A stretch of DNA of 7,507 bases from assembly GCA_017621295.1 (NCBI GenBank), contig JAGATI010000150.1:1-7507 (forward strand). Direction: 5' to 3'. This document shows, in pieces, positions 1 through 6,002 of this stretch (position 1 is the stretch's first letter; every line of letters starts with the position of its first letter). The notes beneath the pieces are model-generated. The model saw nothing but the letters and a program-made list of their open reading frames with translations. It had not been told where the DNA came from and searched no databases. A program made the position numbers and the translations under genes. This stretch comes from Clostridia bacterium. GTDB taxonomy: Bacteria; Bacillota_A; Clostridia; TANB77; CAG-508.

Positions 1-697
1 AATGGATGGCAAAAGCAACCTAATAAATTAAATATACAAGGTGAGATTGAAAAAGTAATTAGTAGTATTACAGGAGAAGAAGATATAGATTTAATTGCAT
101 CTGGAAGAACAGATGCAGGGGTTCATAGCATTCGGTCAAGTTGCAAATTTTAAAACGAACAGTAAAATTCCAATAGAGAAAATGGCTATAGCAATTAATT
201 CAAGGCTAAAAAAATCAATTGTTATAAAAAAAGCAGAAGAAGTAGACCAAAAGTTTCATAGCAGGTATTCTTGTAAGAAAAAAACATATAGATATATTAT
301 AAATAATTCGAAATATGGTACAGCGATTTATAGAAATTTAGAATATCATTTTCCAATTAGTTTAAATATAGAAGAAATGAAAAAGGCTATAAAAGAATTT
401 GAAGGCGAGCACGATTTTAAAGGATTTAAAGCAAGCGGAACAAGTAGTAAAAGTAGTGTAAGAACAATTTATAGTACAAATCTTTATAAAGAAAATGATA
501 GAATATATATAGAACTTACAGGAAATGGATTTTTATATAATATGGTTAGAATAATAGCTGGAACATTATTAGATGTTGGCCTTGGAAGAATAAAAGCAGA
601 TGATATAAAAGAAATAATTGATTCAAAAGATAGAACTAAAGCAGGAAAAACTCTTCCTCCACAAGGCTTGTATTTACTTAGTGTTGAATATGAATAA
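1..697 (+). CDS. truA: tRNA pseudouridine synthase A, 5'-partial, needs a +1 shift at CGG 133
   Basis: TruA converts uridines 38-40 of the tRNA anticodon arm to pseudouridine in the cytoplasm. Frame 1 from the window edge gives NGWQKQPN and then SGRTDAGVH, whose Asp (codon 112-114) is the catalytic residue. That frame reaches a TAA at 151-153 after an in-frame CGG at 133-135. Skipping C133 continues as GQVANF, with the family landmarks FHSRYSCKKKTYRY, FEGEHDF, SVRTI, GNGFLYNMVRIIAGTLL and PPQGLYLLSVEYE, ending at TAA 695-697. The repaired product has 231 residues in the window; about 15 N-terminal residues are missing, giving a normal TruA length of about 246. An apparent ATG at 95 is not the true start, because its first residues are out of frame with the catalytic motif. 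Family identity is certain. Whether the frame change is recoding, mutation or sequence error is unresolved; deleting A127 instead would give an equally plausible HAFGQV. Confidence 0.93.
133..135 (+). other. Candidate +1 recoding site 1 (CGG in truA)
   Basis: In the upstream frame the codons run GTT CAT AGC ATT CGG and reach a stop six codons later. Reading ATT, skipping C133 and continuing GGT CAA GTT GCA gives the TruA consensus GQVA. The catalytic GRTDAGVH lies entirely before the site and the rest of the enzyme entirely after it, so the shift must fall between about 126 and 134. The placement at CGG is favoured because the two cpaF shifts also fall at CGG. Confidence 0.6.
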
Positions 698-856
698 AGT
701 GTATAAAAATGATAATAAAATATAAAAAGATTTATGGTATAAAACGAGATATTTATCTTATATATAATTATGAAATGATAGATTAGTAACAAAAAATAGT
801 AATAAAGAATAATATATACAAAATGAAAACGATACATAGAAAGAGAGGAATTTTGT

Positions 857-1297
857 ATGAATACTTTATTACTATTTTTTGCTTTACCTGTTGCAACAAT
901 TATATTGGCAATAGTATTAGAAAAAATATTAGATTGTCCTATATTAGTAGCAGCAACATTTTTTGCTATATTTCTAATTGTTACATTTGCTGCTTTTGAT
1001 TCAAGTTTCTTAGTATTTGCTATAGTTTATACAATACTTGCATTTATAACAGCTGCACTTGTTAAAGCAATATGCAATTTTATTAGAAATTGCTTGAATA
1101 ATCAAAATAATTGTTCAAATAATAATTCTAATAACAATCAAAATAACAATTGCAATAATACTTCAAATAACAATTCAAATAATAATTGCATTTGTGGAGA
1201 AAATGATGATACTGATGATGCTAATAATTCTTGCCCAATATGTTCTAGAGGTAATTTTTATCCTACACAAAATTATACAAGAAGATTTAGAAGGTAA
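857..1297 (+). CDS. Small membrane protein with Asn-rich, Cys-containing tail (DUF2651-like)
   Basis: This 146-residue protein has about three hydrophobic helices (roughly residues 3-23, 28-48 and 50-72), followed by a polar tail. Residues 81-110 contain 21 asparagines, interspersed with Gln, Ser and Cys. The tail ends with CxC (111-113) and CxxC (126-129) and a basic C-terminus (TRRFRR). The start is supported by AGAGAGG at 842-848, eight bases before the ATG. The helical part resembles the small DUF2651/YbeF-type membrane proteins of Firmicutes; this is recognition from memory and is not certain. The four terminal Cys could bind a metal, which is inference. The function is unknown. It stands alone, 159 bp after truA, with a terminator between it and the pilus operon. 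No convincing promoter was found in 698-856; a TATAAT at 763-768 lacks a matching -35. Confidence 0.85.
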   Translation: MNTLLLFFALPVATIILAIVLEKILDCPILVAATFFAIFLIVTFAAFDSSFLVFAIVYTILAFITAALVKAICNFIRNCLNNQNNCSNNNSNNNQNNNCNNTSNNNSNNNCICGENDDTDDANNSCPICSRGNFYPTQNYTRRFRR

Positions 1298-1395
1298 ATA
1301 TAAGGAGATAATAAAATTGGTTGAAAGTAATTACTAAAGAATTACAGAGTTGGAGTCTTGAAAGTATAATGGATTATACGAACTAACTATAAAAT
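1298..1395 (+). other. Gene-free stretch with orphan Shine-Dalgarno and two small hairpins
   Basis: Just after the DUF2651-like gene there is a good AAGGAG (1302-1307), nine bases before a TTG at 1317. That TTG opens only a six-codon frame (stop at 1335-1337), so it looks orphaned. Two short hairpins follow: GTAATT/AATTAC (1327-1332 with 1340-1345) and GTATAAT/ATTATAC (1364-1370 with 1373-1379). TATAAT at 1365-1370 with TTACAG at 1342-1347 (17-bp spacer) could be a weak promoter for a short RNA ending at the terminator. I recognise no known RNA family. Confidence 0.35.
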
Positions 1396-1454
1396 AAAAA
1401 AACTAGATAGTGACAAAATAACACTAAAAAATGTTATCATTATCTAGTTTTTTT
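1396..1454 (+). terminator. Long-stem intrinsic terminator (A7...T7, probably bidirectional)
   Basis: Positions 1396-1409 pair perfectly with 1441-1454 (14 bp, core ACTAGATA/TATCTAGT). The pairing extends through a G-T wobble (1410-1440) and three more pairs (1411-1413 with 1437-1439). After a five-base bulge (1414-1418), TAACA 1419-1423 pairs with TGTTA 1432-1436 around a loop at 1424-1431. Seven A on the left and seven T on the right could terminate transcription on both strands. It isolates the pilus operon from the genes to its left. Confidence 0.85.
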
Positions 1455-1527
1455 GTTTATTACACTAATATTACAAACATATTAAATCCTTATTACAAAG
1501 CCTTGATTTATTGTTTTTTATAGGGTG

Positions 1528-1556
1528 TTGATGTAAAATAGAATTAGTAGTATTAT
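1528..1556 (+). promoter_or_regulatory. Sigma-A-type promoter of the pilus operon
   Basis: TTGATG (1528-1533) and TATTAT (1551-1556) are separated by exactly 17 bp. Transcription would start near 1563, leaving a 5' leader of about 20 nt. The ribosome site TAGGGAG/GTGG (1568-1577) precedes the ATG at 1585. It lies directly after the terminator and before a run of closely spaced genes, as expected for an operon promoter. Confidence 0.6.
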
Positions 1557-1584
1557 GTAATAAAATGTAGGGAGTGGTAAGCAT

Positions 1585-2481
1585 ATGGCAAAAAATCCAA
1601 TGCAAAGAAAAGCAAGAAATTCATTTATATTAGGAATGTTTGTGACACTAGTAATAACAGGAGTTATAATTGCATTCTTGATATTTAGATTAATAAATAT
1701 AAATAATGTACATAAAGAAAAACAGCAAGAGTCAAAAGATGCATATGTTTTAACAACAGATATAAAATCAGGCGATAATATAAAATTAGAAAATCTAAAA
1801 AAAGTAGAAGTAACTACTGAAATAGTACCAAATAATAGTATTACATTGATGCAAATTGAAGAAGATACAATTGCAAAGATAGATTTAAAACAAGGAACAA
1901 TTTTATCATCTGATATGATAACAAAATCAGAAGAAAAAACTACTAATGATACAAGAATTCAAGAATATAACATGATTTTGTTACCATCACAAATTAATAC
2001 TAATGAATATGTAGATATACGATTAAGATTACCTTCAGGATTAGATTATATAGTAGTTTCAAAAAAGAAAATAGAATTGCCACAAGTTTTAGGAATAGAT
2101 TCAGAAAATACAATTTTACTTAAATTAAATGAAAGTGAAATACAAACAATGAGTAATGCAATAGTAGAGAATTATATTATGGAAGGTTCTATTTTATATG
2201 TATCTAAGTATATAGAACCAGGACTTCAAAATTCTTCTACACCAACTTATGTTCCAAGTATCACAGTACAAGAAGCAATTCGTCAAAATAGTAATATAAC
2301 AGTCGAAGCAAGAAATGCTTTAATTACAAGATTTAATGAATCAGTAAATACAAGAAATAATATTAATTCCTCATTAGGGGTATATAATAATAAAGCACAA
2401 GATAATATAGAAAAATCTATAGAAGATGAAGTAAATAAGGCTATGCAGGAAAGAAAAAAATATTTAGATGCTTTGAAATAA
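1585..2481 (+). CDS. cpaB: CpaB/RcpC-like SAF-domain Flp pilus assembly protein
   Basis: This 298-residue protein has a short basic N-terminus and one membrane helix at about 13-35, placing the rest outside the cytoplasmic membrane. Residues 52-115 look like a SAF domain (AYVLTTDIKSGDNIKLENL, then DLKQGTILSSDMI). Residues 127-210 resemble the RcpC/CpaB core, with NEYVDIRLRLPSGLDYIVVS. The C-terminal 80 residues are polar, Asn-rich and probably coiled or helical, with no recognised domain. In Tad systems CpaB proteins support pilus assembly at the cell envelope. Its place as first gene before two CpaE-like proteins, CpaF and a T2SS-F protein supports the call. The only in-frame CGA codon I found (2020-2022) encodes the Arg of DIRL, so CGA appears to be decoded normally here. 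Confidence 0.75.
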   Translation: MAKNPMQRKARNSFILGMFVTLVITGVIIAFLIFRLININNVHKEKQQESKDAYVLTTDIKSGDNIKLENLKKVEVTTEIVPNNSITLMQIEEDTIAKIDLKQGTILSSDMITKSEEKTTNDTRIQEYNMILLPSQINTNEYVDIRLRLPSGLDYIVVSKKKIELPQVLGIDSENTILLKLNESEIQTMSNAIVENYIMEGSILYVSKYIEPGLQNSSTPTYVPSITVQEAIRQNSNITVEARNALITRFNESVNTRNNINSSLGVYNNKAQDNIEKSIEDEVNKAMQERKKYLDALK

Positions 2482-2508
2482 TTTTTAAGAAACTAATAGG
2501 AGGATTAA

Positions 2509-3207
2509 ATGAAAAAAATTAGTTTTATAGGTGCATATGATAAAACAGATCTTATAATATACATTGCAAGATTATTAGTAGCTATGAAAAAAAGTGTATT
2601 AGTAGTAGATGCTACAGTAAATCAAAAAGCAAAGTATGTAGTACCAGTTATTAATCCCAGCAAAACCTATGTAACAGAATTTGAAGGGATTGATGTTGCA
2701 GTTGGTTTTAATAAAATTTCTGATATAAAAAATTATATGGGAATTGATGAAAATGAAGATTTAAAATATGATTATATATTTTATGATATCGATTCACTAG
2801 AAAGTTTTACAAACTATAATATAGAGGACTCTGCAAGCAAGTATTTTGTTACATCATTTGATTTGTATTCATTAAAGAAAGGTATTGAAATTTTAGCAAG
2901 TACAAATAAGGAATTAACACTTACTAAAGTATATTTTGCAAAAGATGTAAGTAAAAAAGATGATGAATACTTAGAATTCTTGGCGAAAGATTATAACATC
3001 AAATGGAATGAAGAATTTATATATTTCCCTTTTGAAATGGGAGATCAAACAGTAATTTCAGAAAATCAGAGAGTGTCAAAAATAAAATTAAAAAAATTAA
3101 CACCAGAATATAAAGATGGATTGATGTATATTGCAGAAGATATATTAAATGGTGAGGAGATAGCACTTTTAAAAAAAGCTTTTAAACAATTAGAAAGAGG
3201 TGTATAG
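2509..3207 (+). CDS. Degenerate MinD/ParA-fold protein, CpaE/TadZ-like (first copy)
   Basis: This 232-residue cytoplasmic protein has the layout of a deviant-Walker ATPase. The N-terminal ISFIGAYDKTDL keeps K12-T13 of the P-loop, but has Asp in place of the preceding Gly and no signature lysine. VLVVDAT (30-36) matches the Walker A' strand with D34, and YDYIFYDID (87-95) resembles Walker B. Proteins of this type (CpaE/TadZ) place Tad pilus machinery in the cell, and degenerate P-loops are known among them. ATP use cannot be assumed here. AGGAGG at 2498-2503 lies five bases before the ATG. The gene follows the CpaB-like gene by 27 bp and precedes a second, divergent MinD-like gene by 2 bp, so it is co-transcribed. 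Confidence 0.7.
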   Translation: MKKISFIGAYDKTDLIIYIARLLVAMKKSVLVVDATVNQKAKYVVPVINPSKTYVTEFEGIDVAVGFNKISDIKNYMGIDENEDLKYDYIFYDIDSLESFTNYNIEDSASKYFVTSFDLYSLKKGIEILASTNKELTLTKVYFAKDVSKKDDEYLEFLAKDYNIKWNEEFIYFPFEMGDQTVISENQRVSKIKLKKLTPEYKDGLMYIAEDILNGEEIALLKKAFKQLERGV

Positions 3208-3209
3208 AT

Positions 3210-4049
3210 ATGGCAATTATAACATTTTATAGTACAGATTATAAAGAAACAGGACAAACTGTGTCTATGGCTTCGATTATTACACATATGGCAATTAAAC
3301 ATAATTATAAAATGCTAGCAATTGCAACAAGTTTTAGAGATTCAAGTTTAGAAAATTGCTTTTGGAAACAAGAAAATGAAAGTAATACTGGTTCTAAATT
3401 ATTAAATTCTAATTTAGTAGGAGTAGGTTCTGGTATTGAAGGGTTAACTAAAGTTTTAGTATCTAATAGGTCATCAGAGAATATAGTAACAGATTACGCT
3501 AAAGTAGTGTTTAAAGATAGATTAGAGATATTAAGCTCACCACAAGCTAAGTTTTATTCAGAATATAAAAATAGTTGTGAGAGTTATCCAGTTGTAATAG
3601 AAGCAAGTAAAAGGAATTATGACTTGGTATTTGTAGACTTAAGCAAAAGAGTACCGGAAAATATAAGAAAACAGATTTTGCAGATGTCTGATATTATAAT
3701 AATAAACTTAAATCAAGGTTTAAGAACAATAGAAGAATTTATAGATTTAAGAGAAAAAGAAGAAATATATAGACAAGAAAATGTTATGATTTCAATAGGA
3801 AAATATGATAGATTTTCAAAATATAATGAAAAGAATGTAACAAGATTTTTAAAGGAAAAAAGCTTATTATCAGTTATTCCATATAATACATTGTTTTTTG
3901 AGGCATGCACAGAAGCAAAACTTCCAGACTTTTTTCTAAAATTAAGAAATGTAGATGAATCAGATAGAAATAATTTTTTTATAAGAGAAGTTGATAATAT
4001 GTGTAATAATATTATATATAAATTAAAAGAATTAGAATTAAAAGTATAA
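3210..4049 (+). CDS. Degenerate MinD/ParA-fold protein, CpaE/TadZ-like (second copy)
   Basis: This 279-residue protein begins just 2 bp after the previous stop, which suggests translational coupling; AGAGGTG at 3196-3202 lies inside the upstream gene. The N-terminal strand and loop (IITFYSTDYKETGQTVSMASI) look like a MinD/ParA P-loop with Gln16 where the catalytic lysine would be. A Walker B-like strand (YDLVFVDLS, 137-145) and the later DIIIINLNQG (161-170) match the MinD fold, as in strands where ParA proteins have 'D.v..v..p'. It is longer than its neighbour and the two are only distantly similar. A Tad localisation or ATPase-regulating role is inferred from fold and context. CGG occurs once (3655-3657), but out of frame, as CCG GAA. 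Confidence 0.65.
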   Translation: MAIITFYSTDYKETGQTVSMASIITHMAIKHNYKMLAIATSFRDSSLENCFWKQENESNTGSKLLNSNLVGVGSGIEGLTKVLVSNRSSENIVTDYAKVVFKDRLEILSSPQAKFYSEYKNSCESYPVVIEASKRNYDLVFVDLSKRVPENIRKQILQMSDIIIINLNQGLRTIEEFIDLREKEEIYRQENVMISIGKYDRFSKYNEKNVTRFLKEKSLLSVIPYNTLFFEACTEAKLPDFFLKLRNVDESDRNNFFIREVDNMCNNIIYKLKELELKV

Positions 4050-4070
4050 AATCCGAGGAAGGAGAAAAAT

Positions 4071-5944
4071 ATGATTAATGCAATTTTAATTATACTTATT
4101 TTTGCGTTAGTAATTATATTTATTCTATATGGTATACAAAAAATAAAGCAAGAAGAAACAGAAGAGATAATAGAAGTAGATGATAAAACCTATACTTTAG
4201 ATAAAATGACTAATTTTATAAAAAAGAGATTAGATGAAATTACAAAAATAAATTTATATGATATAGGTCTTTCAGAAGAAGAATTAAAAAGAAGAAAAAA
4301 TAAAAAGTATGAATTAAAAAAAGCTTTAAAAGGATGTACATATGGAGATGCAAATGATAAGAAATATGTAAAGGAGCTAATTTATGACATATTATATAGG
4401 GAATATGGTGTTGATGAAACTAATATTTCTAAAGCAATTCCTTTTGATGTTCCATCACTTTTAACAGCAAAAGATAAATTTGATATTATATTATATATGT
4501 ATAAAAATGAATTTGGAACAGAAAGCTTAACAGAGATTATAAAAAAATATAATTTAGCAGATTTAAGATATTTAAAAGGAAATACAAAACCTTGTTATGT
4601 TATAACAGAAGAAGATATTAATAAAATATTCGAAAAAGAGAATTTTGTATTAACATATGAAGATAAATTAAAAGTACTAGTACAAAGAATTTACGAAGGA
4701 TACAAAGGATATAGTGTTATAGATGAAATAAGAGAAATGAATATAGACCGGAGTATCTGGCCGGAGTATCTGGACTTCCAGAATCTTTTATTTCGCAGAT
4801 GTCACAATCAGGAGGAGAATATTTAAATAATATAGAAGGATATAAAATACCAAGAGCTTGTGATAGTGTTTGGATATTTTTTCAAGGAAAATCAATTCGT
4901 CTAGAATTTTTATCTTTTGGAACTGAATCAGAATTAAAAAGAGTATGTCAAAACATATATAAGTATAATAATCCAGGTCAATTATCAGATACAAATGGAT
5001 TTAAGATTAATGAAATGAAAGATGGATCTAGAGTTGTTGTTGTAAGACCAAGTTTTGCTGAAAATTGGGCGTTTTTCGTGAGAAAATTCGATGTTAAAAA
5101 GTCAAGTTTAGAAAGTCTAATTGTTGAAGAAGGAAGTAAAAACGCAATTGATTTAATAAAATATCTTGTAAAAGGTGCTAGAATAGTATCTATAACAGGA
5201 GAACAAGCATCAGGAAAAACAACAATGCTTATGGCAATGATAGAAAATATTTATGAAACAATGAATATAAGAGTACAAGAGACTGCTTTCGAATTACATT
5301 TAAGAAAAATTTATCCGACAAGAAATATATTAACTTTTAGAGAGACAGAAAGTATATCTGGTCAGATGGGACTAGATGTACAAAAGAAAACAGATGGTAG
5401 TGTAAATATTATAGGAGAGGTAGCAACAGATGCTGTTGCAGCATGGATGATACAAGCAGCTCAAGTTGCAAGTCAGTTTACTTTATTTACTCATCATGCT
5501 AAGACGTTTCCACTACTTGTACAATCATTAAGAAATTCACTTTTAAAAGTAGGAGTTTTTAATGATGAAAAAATAGCAGAAGAACAAGTTGTTAGTGTAT
5601 TAAACTTTGATATACATTTAGTAAAAGATTTTAAAGGAAGAAGATATATAGAAAGAATTACAGAATGTATACCTATAGAGAATGAAAATAATTATAATTT
5701 AGATTATAAAAAAGCCAAAACAGGAGATGCAAAATTAGATAAATTTTTTGATAATGCTACAGTATACTTTTCCAAAAGTACAAATTTGAAAAACTATAAA
5801 TATGTAAATATATTAGAATATCATGATGGATGTTATGTTCTAACAAATCCAATTTCAGAACAAAACATAAAAGAAATGAAAAATAATATGGACCAGCAGG
5901 ATGCAAAAGCATTTGAAAAATTTTGCAAAGAGAATTGGAACTAA
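4071..5944 (+). CDS. cpaF: CpaF/TadA-like secretion ATPase, two +1 shifts needed
   Basis: This is the motor ATPase of a Tad-like pilus (VirB11/GspE superfamily). Conventional reading gives two pieces: 4071-4826 (251 residues) and a frame opening at 4799. The second piece has no ribosome site before its ATG and starts in the middle of the N-terminal domain, so it is not a separate gene. Skipping C4749 and C4762 joins them into 623 residues, reading MNID-GVSG-GVSG-LPESFISQM. The C-terminal part has FFQGKSIRLEF, the arginine-rich RPSFAENW (325-332), Walker A GEQASGKT (376-383, K382), Walker B-like IIGEVA (E449) and the His box FTHHAK (H474-475). An N-terminal helix (2-22) would anchor it to the membrane, which is unusual for CpaF. 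AAGGAG at 4059-4064 precedes the ATG by six bases. It could be a pseudogene, but the flanks show no other decay. Confidence 0.85.
4749..4751 (+). other. Candidate +1 recoding site 2 (CGG in cpaF)
   Basis: The upstream frame reads ATG AAT ATA GAC CGG and then runs into unrelated residues (RSIWPEYL) and a stop at 4824-4826. Skipping C4749 (or the identical C4748) gives GAC GGA GTA TCT GGC, i.e. DGVSG. This brings translation into a third frame that lasts only four codons before site 3. Confidence 0.6.
4762..4764 (+). other. Candidate +1 recoding site 3 (CGG in cpaF)
   Basis: After site 2, the frame reads GGA GTA TCT GGC CGG. Skipping C4762 (or C4761) gives GGA GTA TCT GGA CTT CCA GAA, i.e. GVSGLPE, the frame that then stays open for the whole ATPase domain to 5944. 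The net change of +2 across the repeat is explained exactly by two +1 events. Confidence 0.6.
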
Positions 5945-5948
5945 AGTG

Positions 5949-5973
5949 AACATTGGGGACAGGATTAAATGTT
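5949..5973 (+). repeat. Small hairpin with GGGGACAGG loop between cpaF and the platform gene
   Basis: AACATT (5949-5954) and AATGTT (5968-5973) can pair around a 13-base loop containing GGGGACAGG. The stem is short and AT-rich and has no T run, so it is not a terminator. The GGGGACAGG core is out of character for this AT-rich DNA and resembles cores of dispersed palindromic repeats I recall from Firmicutes. With one copy in view, this is only a suggestion. Confidence 0.3.
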
Positions 5974-5986
5974 TAACTAAATAAAA

Positions 5987-5993
5987 AAGGAGG
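5987..5993 (+). promoter_or_regulatory. Strong Shine-Dalgarno that sets the TTG start of the platform gene
   Basis: AAGGAGG lies nine bases upstream of the TTG at 6003-6005. There is no in-frame ATG until 6315, which would remove the first hydrophobic helix and about 100 residues. The ribosome site therefore decides for TTG. Confidence 0.85.
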
Positions 5994-6002
5994 CGCAAAA
6001 GT

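Larger units (their letters stand above)
4748..4773 (+). repeat. Perfect 13-nt tandem duplication in cpaF
   Basis: CCGGAGTATCTGG occurs twice with no gap (4748-4760 and 4761-4773). It is the most GC-rich spot in an otherwise AT-rich window. A 13-nt unit is not a multiple of three. If one C per unit is skipped, each copy contributes exactly four codons, and the decoded peptide is GVSG twice. Confidence 0.95.

Noticed and set aside
115..135. Upstream AGGGG as a Shine-Dalgarno-like stimulator of frameshifting at CGG 133, as in prfB
   Set aside because: It lies about 12 bases from CGG, much farther than in prfB, encodes the conserved DAGV, and has no counterpart before the cpaF sites.
95..697. 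A separate 200-residue protein starting at ATG 95
   Set aside because: Its first residues are an out-of-frame reading of the TruA catalytic motif; the true gene begins upstream of the window and changes frame near 133.
763..768. TATAAT as -10 of a promoter for the small membrane protein gene
   Set aside because: No acceptable -35 at 16-18 bp; such matches are common in AT-rich spacer DNA.
484..837. Minus-strand frame over the end of truA
   Set aside because: Antisense to conserved truA codons; its Tyr/Ile/Phe-rich composition is typical of AT-rich reverse complement.
698..856. Terminator after truA
   Set aside because: Only a weak AGATA/TATCT pairing and no T run.
3066..3302. Minus-strand frame across the junction of the two MinD-like genes
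   Set aside because: Shadow of two well-supported genes, with no ribosome site or recognisable motif.
3713..3910. Minus-strand frame inside the second MinD-like gene
   Set aside because: Antisense shadow with no family features.
4788..4994. Minus-strand frame inside cpaF
   Set aside because: Antisense shadow over conserved CpaF sequence.
4799..5944. A separate CpaF gene starting at ATG 4799
   Set aside because: No ribosome site precedes this ATG, it overlaps the upstream frame, and the conserved peptide continues upstream in the same frame (GVSGLPESFISQ).
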